In this document: in pieces, positions 49,671 to 60,388 of the stretch
Layout: every line of letters starts with the position of its first letter
Numbering within the stretch: position 1 is the first letter of the stretch
Source: Lelliottia amnigena
Lineage (GTDB): Bacteria > Pseudomonadota > Gammaproteobacteria > Enterobacterales > Enterobacteriaceae
DNA: 64,000 bases
Direction of reading: 5' to 3'
Assembly (NCBI GenBank): GCA_900635465.1
Contig: LR134135.1
Coordinates: forward strand, 1,178,001 to 1,242,000
The notes under the pieces: generated by a model
What the model saw: the letters and a program-made list of their open reading frames with translations, nothing else
Told to the model about the DNA's origin: nothing
Database searches by the model: none
Translations under genes and position numbers: made by a program

Positions 49671-52354
49671 AAATCCTCTGGTAATTCATCAAGTTCCGGC
49701 GGGGCTTCTAGCGGAAGTGTAACACAAAAACAGGCCCCGCCTTCCGGACGGTTGTGCGCGTCGATGGTCCCACCGTGAACCTCGACGATGGCCTGGCATA
49801 TCGCCAGCCCAAGCCCGACACCCGGAATGGCAGACTCTTTATTTCCCCGGGCAAATTTTTCAAAAATAGCCGATTCTTGTCCAACGGGAATGCCGGGGCC
49901 GTCGTCCCAGATCTCAAGACGTAATGCCTGATTTGCCACGCCCGCATTCAGCCCAATCTCTGCTTTTGAACCGGCGTATTTCGCCGCGTTTTCCAGCAGA
50001 TTAATCAGCACACGCTCAAACAGCGGCCCGTCAACGTGAATCAGCGCCAGCGGCTCCGGCATGTTTAAAGAAATGTGTCGCCCGCCGAGACCCGGTTCCA
50101 GCATTTTCAGGGCGCTGCCCACCACCTCTTCCAGCGTCAGCCACTCTTTTTTGAGGTTAAATCCGCCGGACTGAATGCGCGCCATATCCAGCAGATTATT
50201 CACCAGCCGCGTCGTGTTGAGCACATGCTGGCGTATTTCACTGGCCTGCGGTGCGTGCGGGGAATTCTCTGCCGCCAGATCGAGCGTTAAAATTTCCGCC
50301 TGGCCAAACAGGACGGTCAGCGGCGTGCGCAGATCGTGAGAGAGCGCCGCCAGCAAGGAGTTGCGGATGCTCTCACGCTCGCTGGCCATTCGGGCCTGCT
50401 CTTCGCTTGCCGTCAGCGCCAGTCTTTCGAGAGCGCTGGCGACCAGCAACGTGAAGGTTTCCAGTAGACGCTGCTGTTCCGGGATCATCAGCTGTCGCAG
50501 ATGTGTCGGCTCCACAATCACCAGCCCCAGCGTCTTGTTGGCGCTACGCAGCGGCAAAATGAGGTAGGGCACGCCGGGTAAAGTGTCCGTACCCGCGCCT
50601 GCGGGTAAACCTTTATCAAAACTCCAGCGGGCAATCGCGTCATCCCACGGCGTCATACCGCTGGACGAGGTCAACGGGCGCAGTTTCCCGTGCTCATCGG
50701 GCAGCAAAATCAGGCTGCTGGCGTGGAACGTCGAGCGAATAAACTGCTCGCTGGTCTGAACGATATCGCGCGGCGTGCGGCCCACTGCCAGCGATTTTGA
50801 CATCTCATAAAGATGACGCGTGCGTTGCTCGCGATAGCGGGCGATACGTGCCTGATAGCGCACACCTGCGGTGAGATTCCCGACGATAAGGCCGACGGTA
50901 AGCATCACTGCGAACGTCAGAATGTACTGCACGTCCGACACCGCCAGCGTTCCGCGCGGGGCGATAAAAAACAGATCAAAGCTGGCGACGTTAATCACCG
51001 TGGCGAGCACTGACGGCCAGCGACCGTAAAGCAGGGCGACAATCACCACGCCCAGCAGATAAATCATCACCAGATTGGCCGCGTCAAAGGCGAAAAGCCA
51101 CTGGCTGGCCACGAACGTGATCAGCGCGCACAGAACCGTCGCGACCAGACAGCCACGCAGCTGAATACGCCATTTCTCGCCGAAAGGGCGCACATCTGCT
51201 GTTCGGTTTGGCAGGGGGGCGGGTTTGTCGTCAAGGGCGACAATCACCAAATCTAAATCGGGCGCGCGTTTTGCCAGTTTATCGGCGAACGACTCACGGC
51301 TAAACCAGCGGCGATGATGGCGACGGCCAATCACAATTTTGCCCAGATTGTGCTCGCGGGCGTAGCGGAGAATGGCTTTGTCTTCTGCGGGATCGGACAG
51401 CGTGGCGGTTTCTGCGCCCAATTCTTGTGCCAGGCGTAAGGCGCTCAAAATGGCGCGACGTTGATGTTCAGGCAGCGCATGCAGATGCGGCGTTTCGACA
51501 TAAACCGCATGCCAGACGCTGCCAAATTTTGCCGCCAGCCGCGCGGCGGTGCGCACCAGCTTTTCGTTGCCGCTCCCGTGGCCGATGCACAGTAAAATCG
51601 CGTCGCGGGTGTGCCAGACGCGATCCTGCCCCTGTCGGTCACGCCAGGCACGCATCTGATCGTCCACCCGATCGGCGGTGCGTCTGAGCGCCAGTTCACG
51701 CAGGGCGATCAAATTCCCTTTGCGGAAGAAATGTTCGATGGCCCGTTCGGCCTGACCGGTAATATAGACTTTGCCCTCGTGCAGGCGCTGGCGCAGGTCG
51801 TCCGGCGGCAAATCGACCAGCACCACCTCGTCGGCGGAATCAAAAAAGGGATCGGGCACGGTTTCGCGCACCTGAATTCCTGTCACGCCACTGACCACAT
51901 CGTTCAGGCTTTCCAGATGCTGCACGTTAACGGTGGTAAAGACGTCGATACCCGCTTCCAGCAGCTCCTCGACATCCTGCCAGCGCTTTGGATGACGCGA
52001 GCCTGGCGCGTTGCTGTGCGCCAGTTCGTCCATCAGGATCAGCGCCGGACGGCGGGCGAGGGCGGCATCGAGATCAAATTCCGTCACCAGACGACCGCGA
52101 TGGCTGGTCCGCCGGGCGGGCAGCGTGGCTAATCCTTCCAGCAGCGCCGCCGTCTCTTTACGTCCATGCGTTTCCACCACGCCTACCACAATGTCTAAAC
52201 CTTGCGCCCGCAGCCGCTGCGCTTCCGCCAGCATGGCGTACGTTTTCCCGACGCCAGCGCAGGCGCCAAAGAACACTTTCAGCTTGCCGCGATGCGGGGC
52301 GGCTGTCTGTTCCAGCAGTCGGTCAGGGTCCGGGCGCACAGGCTCGTCGGTCAT
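49667..52354 (-). CDS. kdpD: Sensor histidine kinase KdpD
   Basis: The K+-limitation sensor. It has 895 residues. The N-terminal KdpD domain has Walker A GACAGVGKTYAMLAEAQ (about 31-47). A USP-like domain (about 250-370) is followed by four close membrane helices (about 400-495), a GAF-like segment, the HisKA box LSHDLRTPLTVL with the phosphorylated histidine near 674, and an HATPase domain with DDGPGIP and GVGLGLAICQ. It directly abuts kdpC and overlaps kdpE, so all six kdp genes can be one transcript. Confidence 0.96.
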   Translation of the reverse strand: MTDEPVRPDPDRLLEQTAAPHRGKLKVFFGACAGVGKTYAMLAEAQRLRAQGLDIVVGVVETHGRKETAALLEGLATLPARRTSHRGRLVTEFDLDAALARRPALILMDELAHSNAPGSRHPKRWQDVEELLEAGIDVFTTVNVQHLESLNDVVSGVTGIQVRETVPDPFFDSADEVVLVDLPPDDLRQRLHEGKVYITGQAERAIEHFFRKGNLIALRELALRRTADRVDDQMRAWRDRQGQDRVWHTRDAILLCIGHGSGNEKLVRTAARLAAKFGSVWHAVYVETPHLHALPEHQRRAILSALRLAQELGAETATLSDPAEDKAILRYAREHNLGKIVIGRRHHRRWFSRESFADKLAKRAPDLDLVIVALDDKPAPLPNRTADVRPFGEKWRIQLRGCLVATVLCALITFVASQWLFAFDAANLVMIYLLGVVIVALLYGRWPSVLATVINVASFDLFFIAPRGTLAVSDVQYILTFAVMLTVGLIVGNLTAGVRYQARIARYREQRTRHLYEMSKSLAVGRTPRDIVQTSEQFIRSTFHASSLILLPDEHGKLRPLTSSSGMTPWDDAIARWSFDKGLPAGAGTDTLPGVPYLILPLRSANKTLGLVIVEPTHLRQLMIPEQQRLLETFTLLVASALERLALTASEEQARMASERESIRNSLLAALSHDLRTPLTVLFGQAEILTLDLAAENSPHAPQASEIRQHVLNTTRLVNNLLDMARIQSGGFNLKKEWLTLEEVVGSALKMLEPGLGGRHISLNMPEPLALIHVDGPLFERVLINLLENAAKYAGSKAEIGLNAGVANQALRLEIWDDGPGIPVGQESAIFEKFARGNKESAIPGVGLGLAICQAIVEVHGGTIDAHNRPEGGACFCVTLPLEAPPELDELPEDL

Positions 52355-52930
52355 TTAGTTTTTCCTTAGCGCGTCCAGCGCCAGATTCAGCTCAACAATA
52401 TTCACTACCGGCATACCGATAAAATTGACCAGCGGTTTTTGCGTATGTTCCTCAACGACCTGACGCACCTGTTCCGTGGTCAACTGGCGGGCAGCCGCCA
52501 CGCGCGGGATCTGCCATGCGACCGATTCGGGCGTCAGGCTGTAATCCAGCCCGCTGGCAGAGGCCGTGACCAGCTCAACGGGCACATCACGGCTGGCCTG
52601 CGGGTTGGCGGCGCGAAGTGTGGCAACGCGTTCGCCGATCGCTTTATCCAGCTCGGGATTGCTCCCCGCCAGATTACTCCCGCCAGACGCCATCGGATTA
52701 TACGGGCTTTCCGCGGTGGCGGAAGGACGCCCCTGAAAGTAGCCCGCGTCGGTAAAATTCTGCCCTATCAGGCGCGAGCCGCGATTTTCACCGTTCTGGA
52801 TAATCAGCGAACCGTTGGCCTGATCGGTAAACCACCATTGGCCGAGTGCCGTTGTGAGCAGCGGATAAAGCCCGCCGGTCACCAGCGTTAACAGAATAAA
52901 CAGCAGTATAGCGGGGCGTAACATCGTCAT
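52355..52930 (-). CDS. kdpC: K+-transporting ATPase subunit KdpC
   Basis: The single-pass membrane subunit that helps KdpB bind ATP. It has 191 residues with one N-terminal helix (about 6-28) and a periplasmic/soluble portion with [20 protein letters not shown] near 70-90 and [12 protein letters not shown]. Located 12 bases after kdpB. An ATG two codons downstream is an alternative start. Confidence 0.95.
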   Translation of the reverse strand: MTMLRPAILLFILLTLVTGGLYPLLTTALGQWWFTDQANGSLIIQNGENRGSRLIGQNFTDAGYFQGRPSATAESPYNPMASGGSNLAGSNPELDKAIGERVATLRAANPQASRDVPVELVTASASGLDYSLTPESVAWQIPRVAAARQLTTEQVRQVVEEHTQKPLVNFIGMPVVNIVELNLALDALRKN

Positions 52931-52942
52931 TTGATTTACCTT

Positions 52943-54991
52943 TTAAACCAGCCCGAACACGGTCAGCAGCATGTCGATAATTTTGATACCGATAAACGGC
53001 ACCACCAGTCCACCCAGACCATAAATCCACAGGTTGCGACGCAGCATAGCGGCCGCCGTCAGCGGTTTATAGCTCACGCCTTTAAGCGCCAGCGGGATCA
53101 GGAAGACAATAATCAGCGCGTTAAAAATCACGGCGCTGAGAATGGCCGACGCCGGAGAGTGCAGATGCATCACGTTCAGGGCGTTGAGCTGGGGATAGGT
53201 CGCCGCAAACGCCGCCGGAATAATGGCGAAATACTTCGCCACGTCGTTGGCGATACTGAACGTGGTCAGCGATCCGCGCGTCATTAGCATCTGTTTGCCG
53301 ATGTGCACCACTTCAATCAGCTTGGTCGGGTTAGAGTCGAGATCGACCATATTGCCCGCCTCTTTCGCCGCCTGAGTGCCCGAGTTCATCGCCACCGCGA
53401 CGTCCGCCTGTGCCAGTGCCGGGGCGTCGTTGGTGCCGTCGCCGGTCATTGCCACCAGGCGTCCTTCGGCCTGGTACTGACGAATCAACGCCAGTTTGGC
53501 TTCCGGCGTGGCTTCAGACAGAAAATCATCCACGCCCGCTTCGGCGGCAATCGCGGCGGCGGTTAACCGGTTATCGCCGGTGATCATCACCGTTTTAATC
53601 CCCATCTTACGCAGCTGGGCAAAGCGTTCTTTAATGCCACCTTTCACGATATCTTTCAGGGCAATGACGCCGAGCACGGTTGCACCTTCGGCGACCACCA
53701 GCGGCGTTGCGCCCTGACGCGCCACGTTCTCCACCAGACGATCGACTTCCGGTGGGAAGTGGCCGTTGTTGGCTTCAATGTGGCGGCGGATTGCGTCAAC
53801 GGAGCCTTTGCGAATCATGCGATCCTGGATGTTAATCCCGCTCATACGCGTTTGCGCGGTGAATGGCACAAAGGTGGCCTGCAGGCTTTGCACATCCCGC
53901 TGGCGCAGGTTAAAGCGCTGTTTTGCGAGGATAACAATGCTGCGGCCTTCCGGCGTTTCGTCGGCCAGCGATGAGAGCTGCGCGGCGTCGGCCAGCGTTT
54001 TTTCATCCACGCCGGGCGCGGGCAGGAACTCAGATGCCTGGCGGTTGCCGAGGGTAATGGTCCCGGTTTTATCGAGCAGCAACACATCCACGTCGCCCGC
54101 CGCTTCTACGGCGCGACCGCTGGTGGCGATGACATTTGCGCCGAGCATCCGACTCATCCCCGCCACGCCAATCGCCGACAGCAATCCGCCGATGGTGGTT
54201 GGGATCAGGCAGACCAGCAGCGCGACCAGTACCGTGACGCTGACCGCCGTACCGCCGTAGGCGGAGAACGGCCACAGGGTGGCGGTTGCCAGCAGGAAAA
54301 CAATCGTCAGGGCCACCAGTAAAATGGTCAGCGCGATTTCGTTTGGCGTTTTACGGCGCTGCGCGCCTTCGACCATCGCGATCATGCGGTCGAGAAAGGT
54401 TTCGCCTGGGTTGACGCTGCACTGGATCACCAGCCAGTCGGAGAGGATCCGCGTCCCGCCGGTGACGGAAGCGAAATCGCCGCCAGACTCACGAATCACC
54501 GGTGCAGATTCCCCGGTGATCGCGCTCTCATCGACCGATGCGCCGCCTTCGATGACTTCCCCGTCGCACGGGATGATATCGCCCGCTTCGACCAGCACGA
54601 CGTCGCCTTTGCGCAGCTCGTCAGCCGGGACGTGATCCATCTGCGCGCCATATTTTGGCTCGCGCAGTTTGCGGGCAAATGCCGTCTTATTGATGCCTTT
54701 CAGGCTGTTGGCCTGCGCCTTACTGCGGCCTTCAGCCAGCGCTTCGGCTACGTTGGCGAAAAGCACCGTAAACCACAGCCAAACGCTAATCGCGCCGGTA
54801 AAGCCCGCATCGCCCGCCAGATGCCCGGTTGCCATTGCAACAGCCAGCGCGGTGGTGACCACGCTGCCAATCCAGACAATAAACATCACCGGGTTGTGCC
54901 ATTGCACGCGCGGGCTGAGTTTTTTGACCGCATCCATCAACGCCTGGCGAACCAGCGCGGGTTCTAAGAGGGCCAGTTGTTTACGACTCAT
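52943..54991 (-). CDS. kdpB: K+-transporting P-type ATPase subunit KdpB
   Basis: The catalytic P-type ATPase subunit. It has 682 residues, identical in length to E. coli. Actuator loop TGES is near 159-162 (Ser162 is the inhibitory phosphorylation site in E. coli). The phosphorylated aspartate is Asp307 in [13 protein letters not shown], with the nucleotide-binding region containing KGSVDAIRR and the hinge [20 protein letters not shown] near 515-534. It lies 19 bases after the restored kdpA stop. Confidence 0.97.
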   Translation of the reverse strand: MSRKQLALLEPALVRQALMDAVKKLSPRVQWHNPVMFIVWIGSVVTTALAVAMATGHLAGDAGFTGAISVWLWFTVLFANVAEALAEGRSKAQANSLKGINKTAFARKLREPKYGAQMDHVPADELRKGDVVLVEAGDIIPCDGEVIEGGASVDESAITGESAPVIRESGGDFASVTGGTRILSDWLVIQCSVNPGETFLDRMIAMVEGAQRRKTPNEIALTILLVALTIVFLLATATLWPFSAYGGTAVSVTVLVALLVCLIPTTIGGLLSAIGVAGMSRMLGANVIATSGRAVEAAGDVDVLLLDKTGTITLGNRQASEFLPAPGVDEKTLADAAQLSSLADETPEGRSIVILAKQRFNLRQRDVQSLQATFVPFTAQTRMSGINIQDRMIRKGSVDAIRRHIEANNGHFPPEVDRLVENVARQGATPLVVAEGATVLGVIALKDIVKGGIKERFAQLRKMGIKTVMITGDNRLTAAAIAAEAGVDDFLSEATPEAKLALIRQYQAEGRLVAMTGDGTNDAPALAQADVAVAMNSGTQAAKEAGNMVDLDSNPTKLIEVVHIGKQMLMTRGSLTTFSIANDVAKYFAIIPAAFAATYPQLNALNVMHLHSPASAILSAVIFNALIIVFLIPLALKGVSYKPLTAAAMLRRNLWIYGLGGLVVPFIGIKIIDMLLTVFGLV

Positions 54992-55010
54992 GACTTATGT
55001 CTCCGCTCAA

Positions 55011-56689
55011 TTAGCGTAAAGAAAGATGTTCCGCGACCGGGCCTAACGCGAGGGCGGGGATAAAGGTCAATGCACCCACCAGCAGCACGGTGCCAATCAG
55101 CAGGCCGACAAACAGCGCCCCGTGGGTGGGCAGCGTTCCGCTGGAGGTGGGCTGAATGTTTTGCTGACAAGCGTCCCGGCAATCGCCATCACCGGGATGA
55201 TTACCCCAAAGCGACCGACGAACATGCAGAACGCCAGCAGGCAGTTCCAGAACGGAGAGTTAGCGCTTAATCCGGCGAAGGCGCTGCCGTTGTTGTTAGC
55301 GGCGGATGAGACGGCGTACAGCACTTCGCTAAAGCCATGAATGCCAGGGTTGAAAATGCCGCTGCGTCCGGCGTCGGTCATCAGCGCCAGCGCCGTACCC
55401 ATCAGCACCAGTGCAGGGGTCACCAGAATCGCCAGCGCGGTCAGTTTCATCTCCCTCACGTCGATTTTTTTACCCAGGTATTCCGGCGTGCGGCCAATCA
55501 TCAGCCCGGCGATAAACACCGCCAGCAGGACAAACAGCAGCATGCCGTACAGACCGGATCCGACCCCGCCAAAGACCACTTCACCAATCTGCATCAGCCA
55601 CAGCGGGATCATCCCGCCAAGCGCCGTGAAGGAGTCATGCATCGCATTCACCGCGCCGCAGGAGGCCGCCGTGGTGACCACTGCATACAGACTGCTGGCG
55701 AGAATGCCGAAACGGCTCTCTTTACCTTCCATATTGATGTTGCTGTCGGCACCGATCTGCATAAAGTGCGCGTTGCCGTGCCATTCCGCCCACATCACCA
55801 GCGCGGCGCAGACCACGAAGATAATTGACATCGCCCAGAGCAACGTGCGGCCCTGACGGCGGTCGTTCACCACATCGCCAAAGGCAAAGCAGAGCGCGGA
55901 GGGGATCAGGAAGATCGCCAGCATCTGCACGAAGTTAGTCAGCGCAGTGGGGTTTTCGAACGGGTGCGAGGAGTTGGCATTGAAGAATCCGCCGCCGTTC
56001 GTTCCGAGCATTTTGATGGCTTCCTGTGAGGCCACTGGCCCCATCGGCAGCATCTGTTTTACCCCCTCAAGCGAGGTATAAGACGAATACGGCAGCAGGT
56101 TTTGCAACGTGCCTTGCTGGATAAAGAACAGAGCGATAAGCAGAGCAATCGGCAGCAGCACCCACAGCGTGATCCGCGTGAGATCGACCCAGGCATTACC
56201 CAGCGTATTCATTTTTTGCCGCGCAAAAGCGCGCGTCAGCGCGAAGATCACCGCGATGCCGCTGGCTGCAGACAGGAAGTTTTGTACGGTTAATCCTGCC
56301 ATCTGGCTGAAATAGCTCAGCGTGGTTTCACCTGCATACGATTGCCAGTTGGTATTGGTGACGAAACTGACGGCCGTATTGAGCGCCAGATGCCAGCTTA
56401 ACCCCGGCAACTGCTGCGGGTTGAGCGGCAAAATGCCCTGCAACATCAGCATCGCGAAGAGGACAAACAGGCCGCACACATTCAGCAGCAGAATAGCGAG
56501 CAGATATTGCCGCCAGTTCATCTCCTGATTTTGGATGCCGAGTACGCGCCATAATCCGTTTTCCACGCCGCCAACCAGAGGCAGCGGAACGCCATTTATC
56601 ATCCGCGCCAGTACGGTTCCCAGCGGTCGTGCCAGCAGGAACAGCACCAGTAAAAAGCTGGCGATAAGTAAAAATCCTTGAGCGGCCAT
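55011..56689 (-). CDS. kdpA: K+-transporting ATPase subunit KdpA, with one-base frameshift near the C-terminus
   Basis: The channel-like K+-binding subunit of the SKT superfamily, with four selectivity-filter repeats. The open frame from 56689 is broken after LVSK at a run of four T (+ strand 55159-55162; A4 on the coding strand). Beyond that it reads unrelated residues and stops at 55097, 530 residues in. Adding one base (A5) gives [19 protein letters not shown], the last membrane helix and the end [10 protein letters not shown] at 55011, about 559 residues as expected. The filter segments, such as [11 protein letters not shown], are intact. The break is probably a consensus error. Confidence 0.92.
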
Positions 56690-56778
56690 CAGAATGCCTC
56701 CGCATTAAACAAGGCGTAGACCAGATACCCTAATAACAGAAAAACCAACACGATGCCGGCAATCAGACCTGCACTCAC
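56689..56778 (-). CDS. kdpF: K+-transporting ATPase small subunit KdpF
   Basis: A 29-residue single-helix peptide, [19 protein letters not shown] followed by [10 protein letters not shown], nearly the same as E. coli KdpF, that stabilises the Kdp complex. GTG start at 56776-56778 with GGAGG seven bases upstream. The stop overlaps the kdpA start by one base (TGATG). It is the first gene of the kdp operon. Confidence 0.93.
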   Translation of the reverse strand: MSAGLIAGIVLVFLLLGYLVYALFNAEAF

Positions 56779-57086
56779 AATTCACCTCCGGGTGACATTT
56801 GTCTTTGTGCAAAAGGTAGGATTTATGGCGCAAAGATTTCGCAAAAATCGGCGGGGGAGGTGTAAAAAAAGTATAAAAACGATAAAGCCCCAATTTAACT
56901 ATTGGTAAGTATCTCGTTAACTTTTTCGTAACTTAATTACGGGAGAAGTGTAAATATTCACTAAATGAATGAAAAGAAGTGGTCGGATGAGTAGTAAAAT
57001 TACAAACAAAACGGTACTATTTTAGCCAGATAACCACTTTTGAATTTTCCGGATAATGTTTCCGGCCAACTATAGGGGAGAAAATA
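56779..57086. other. Divergent kdpF-ybfA intergenic region
   Basis: 308 AT-rich bases with the KdpE site and kdp promoter toward the left and the ybfA promoter toward the right. No ORF is supported. Confidence 0.7.
56853..56880 (-). promoter_or_regulatory. KdpE operator upstream of kdpF
   Basis: On the minus strand TTTTTATACTTTTTTTACAC followed by CTCCCCC matches the T-rich E. coli KdpE site. It is followed by the conserved GATTTTTGCGAAATCTTTGC stretch in the same spacing to the operon start. Confidence 0.8.
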
Positions 57087-57293
57087 ATGGACCTTTACAA
57101 AGAGTATCCTGCACATGTTGTCTTTTTACGTCGCACCTTCGCTGTAGTGGCGGGTGTTCTGGCGTTACCGGTAATGCTTTTCTGGAAAGACCGTGCCCGT
57201 TTTTACAGCTATCTGCACCGCGTCTGGGCGAAAACCAGCGAGAAACCGGTATGGATGGATCAGGCCGAAAAAGCGACCTGCGACTTCTATTAA
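57087..57293 (+). CDS. ybfA: DUF2517 family protein YbfA
   Basis: A 68-residue protein of unknown function, the same length as E. coli YbfA. A hydrophobic segment (about 18-33, [14 protein letters not shown]) suggests one membrane helix, followed by a conserved basic/aromatic tail ([14 protein letters not shown] and [11 protein letters not shown]). GGGGAG lies ten bases upstream. Divergent from kdpF; in E. coli it has been reported as stress-responsive, but no role is established. Confidence 0.92.
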   Translation: MDLYKEYPAHVVFLRRTFAVVAGVLALPVMLFWKDRARFYSYLHRVWAKTSEKPVWMDQAEKATCDFY

Positions 57294-57321
57294 AATAAAG
57301 ACGACACACAGCAATGTCGTA

Positions 57322-57350
57322 ACCGCCACAGAGATGTGGCGGTTTTTTTA
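57322..57350 (+). terminator. Intrinsic terminator after ybfA
   Basis: AACCGCCAC and GTGGCGGTT arms around AGAGAT, followed by T6. Confidence 0.9.
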
Positions 57351-57550
57351 TGCCGCGATAAAGGTTTACCCCTTGAGAGTGTCAGGAGTTATCCGCAGTT
57401 AACCGGCATTAACGGTGTTGTACTGCTTGCTCCAGTAACATAACTTAAACATTATAGCGTCAGGTATTCCGACGCTGTTTCGGACGACGCGATGTTAGCG
57501 TGCGGCCGGAAACGCTACGCTTAGGTTATGGACAATTATTCAGGAGTGTT

Positions 57551-58962
57551 ATGACCACGCATCTGGTCTGGTTTCGCGCGGATCTGCGCCTTCATGACAA
57601 TATCGCCCTCGCGGCTGCCTGCCGCAGCCAAAACACGCGGGTGCTGGCCGTGTTTATCGCCACGCCCGATCAGTGGCGGCAGCACGATATGGCCCCGCGA
57701 CAGGCGTCATATCTGCGCGCGCATCTTAAGGGGTTGCAGCAGGGCCTGGCGGAGAGAGGCATTCCCCTCATCTATGAAGAGGTGAGTGATTTTGCGGCGC
57801 AAAGCGCAAAAGTGCAGCAGCTCTGCGAGCAGCACGGGGTCACCCATCTTTTTTACAACTATCAATACGAATTCAACGAGCAGCAGCGCGACCGACAGCT
57901 CGAAAAAACGCTCGACGGCGTGGTCTGTCAGGGCTTTGACGACAGCGTGATGTTGCCGCCCGGCAGCGTCATGACCGGGAATCACGAGATGTACAAAGTG
58001 TTTACCCCGTTCAAGAATGCGTACGTCAAGCGCCTGAAAGAGGGGCTGCCGGAATGCGTGGCCGCGCCCGCAGCCAGAGAACAAAAGCTGCCGCCACCCG
58101 CTGAAATTGACTTCAACTACCCGCAGCAGGATTTTGATGCTGAACGGTTTCCTGCCAGTGAAAAGGCCGCCATCGCGCAGCTGCGCCATTTCTGTCAGCA
58201 CGGCGCGGGTGAGTACGAGGCGCGACGCGATTTCCCTTCCATCGACGGCACCAGCCGGTTATCTGCCTGTTTAGCGCTGGGCGTGCTCTCGCCGCGTCAG
58301 TGTTTGCACCGACTGCTGGCGGAGCAGCCCAGAGCGCTGGACGGCGGTGAGGGTGCGGTGTGGCTTAACGAGCTTATCTGGCGAGAATTTTATCGCCATC
58401 TGATGACCTATCATCCTGATTTATGTAAACACCGGCCCTTTATTCGCTGGACGGATAATGTGCAGTGGCAGCACGACGAGGTGCTGCTGCAGGCCTGGCA
58501 GGACGGGAAAACGGGCTATCCGATTGTCGATGCGGCGATGCGCCAGCTCAACGAAACGGGGTGGATGCATAACCGCCTGCGAATGATCGTGGCGAGTTTT
58601 TGGTGAAAGACTTGCTTATCGACTGGCGTGCCGGAGAGCGATATTTTATGGCACAGCTGATCGACGGCGATTTGGCCGCCAATAATGGCGGCTGGCAATG
58701 GGCGGCCTCAACCGGAACGGACGCCGCGCCCTATTTTCGTATTTTTAATCCGACCACGCAGGGGCAACGGTTTGACGACAAAGGCGAGTTTATCCGTCAG
58801 TGGCTGCCATCACTTCGTGATGTGCCAATTAAATCCGTTCATGAACCCTGGGTGTGGGCAGATAAAGCGGGCGTGAAGCTCGATTATCCGCGCCCGATTG
58901 TCGATCATAAACAGGCGCGCGTCGCCACACTGGCGGCCTATGAAGCCGCCCGCAAAGTGTAA
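57551..58962 (+). pseudogene. phrB: Deoxyribodipyrimidine photolyase PhrB, with one-base frameshift
   Basis: Repairs cyclobutane pyrimidine dimers with blue light, using FADH- and an MTHF antenna. The ATG at 57551 opens MTTHLVWFRADLRLHDN. The frame is intact through [11 protein letters not shown] and then stops at 58606, because the run at 58597-58601 is T5 where T6 is needed. Continuing in the next frame gives [17 protein letters not shown] and the rest to TAA at 58962, including [20 protein letters not shown] with FAD-binding residues. Restored length is 470 (E. coli 472). In K-12 ybgA precedes and dtpD follows it; both are absent here. Confidence 0.9.
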
Positions 58963-58972
58963 GAGAGTCATG

Positions 58973-59717
58973 ATGAAAAAACACCGAACTTGAACAACTG
59001 ATCAACGAAAAACTGAACAGCGCCAGCTTTAGCGACTATGGCCCGAACGGCCTGCAGGTGGAAGGGCGCGACACGGTGCAAAAGATTGTCACGGGCGTCA
59101 CGGCAAGCCAGGCGCTGCTCGATGAAGCGGTGCGTCTGCAAGCCGATGCAGTGATCGTACATCACGGTTATTTCTGGAAAAACGAAGCGCCCGTGATTCG
59201 CGGCATGAAGCGCAATCGCCTGAAAACACTGCTGGCAAACGACATCAACCTGTATGGCTGGCATTTACCGCTGGATGCGCACCCGGAGCTGGGCAATAAC
59301 GTGCAGCTGGCCGCGCTGCTCGGCATCACCGTGATGGGCGAAATTGAACAGTTAGTGCCGTGGGGTGAGTTATCGATGCCGGTCCCAGGTCTGGAGCTGG
59401 CCTCCTGGATTGAGGCGCGTCTGGGGCGTCGTCCGCTGTGGAGCGGTGATACCGGGCCCGATTTGGTGAAACGCGTCGCCTGGTGTACGGGCGGTGGTCA
59501 GGGCTTTATCGACAACGCTGCGCGCTTTGGCGTTGACGCGTTTATTACCGGTGAAGTGTCTGAACAGACGATCCATTCCGCGCGTGAACAGGGGCTGCAT
59601 TTTTATGCCGCCGGGCATCACGCCACTGAACGCGGCGGCATTCGCGCCCTGAGCGAGTGGTTGACGGAAAATACCGATCTGGATGTGACCTTTATTGATA
59701 TTCCTAATCCTGCCTGA
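58973..59717 (+). CDS. ybgI: NIF3-family metal-binding protein YbgI, with one-base frameshift at the start
   Basis: A toroidal dinuclear-metal protein of the NIF3/DUF34 family; the reaction is unproven, with GTP cyclohydrolase-like and stress roles suggested. The ATG at 58973 is followed by A6 where A5 is needed, so the ATG frame stops after six codons. Removing one A gives MKNTELEQLINEKLN and joins the long frame, for 247 residues, the E. coli length. Metal ligands are in IVHHGYFWKNE (about 60-70), DAHPELGNN and GHHATERGGI near 215-224. It precedes pxpB by 14 bases. Confidence 0.92.
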
Positions 59718-59731
59718 TGAGAGGTACGTAA

Positions 59732-60388
59732 GTGCAGCGAGCGCGTTGTTATTTATTAGGCGAAACCGCCGTGGTACTGGAGCTTGAGCCTCCGGTCACG
59801 CTGGCGACGCAAAAGAGGATCTGGCGCTTAACGCAGCGGCTAGCGGAGATCCCCGAAGTGGTGGAAGCCATTCCGGGGATGAATAACATTACGGTCGTAT
59901 TGCGCAATCCGCAGTCCCTGGCGTTGGATGCAATCGAGCGATTGCAGCGCTGGTGGGAAGAGAGCGAGGCGCTTGAGCCTGAGTCACGCTTTATCGAAAT
60001 CCCGGTAGTGTACGGCGGGGCGGGTGGCCCGGATTTGGGCGAGGTCGCCCGACATGCCGGACTGTCTGAAAAGCAGGTGGTCGAGCTGCATAGCTCGATT
60101 GATTACGTGGTGTGGTTCCTGGGCTTCCAGCCAGGATTCCCCTATTTGGGGGGATTGCCGGAACAGCTGGCCACGCCGCGTCGCGCTGAGCCGCGCCTGC
60201 AGGTTCCTGCCGGTTCGGTCGGGATTGGCGGGGCGCAGACCGGGATTTACCCGCTGGTGTCGCCGGGCGGCTGGCAGCTGATTGGCCATACCCCTCTGCC
60301 GTTATTTGATTCAAAACGCGATGAACCGGTGCTGTTGCGACCGGGTGATACCGTGCGGTTTGTGCCGAAGAAGGAGGGGGTATGTTGA
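59732..60388 (+). CDS. pxpB: 5-oxoprolinase subunit PxpB (YbgJ)
   Basis: A subunit of the ATP-dependent PxpABC 5-oxoprolinase; homologous to the N-terminal part of allophanate-hydrolase/KipI proteins. It has 218 residues from GTG, the E. coli start and length. Conserved segments are [11 protein letters not shown] and [15 protein letters not shown], and [18 protein letters not shown]. PxpB and PxpC are thought to phosphorylate 5-oxoproline. Overlaps pxpC by seven bases. Confidence 0.96.
   Translation: MQRARCYLLGETAVVLELEPPVTLATQKRIWRLTQRLAEIPEVVEAIPGMNNITVVLRNPQSLALDAIERLQRWWEESEALEPESRFIEIPVVYGGAGGPDLGEVARHAGLSEKQVVELHSSIDYVVWFLGFQPGFPYLGGLPEQLATPRRAEPRLQVPAGSVGIGGAQTGIYPLVSPGGWQLIGHTPLPLFDSKRDEPVLLRPGDTVRFVPKKEGVC

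Noticed and set aside
59058..59717. ybgI as a 219-residue protein from an internal GTG
   Set aside because: It lacks about 28 conserved N-terminal residues and any Shine-Dalgarno sequence; correcting the A-run gives the standard protein.
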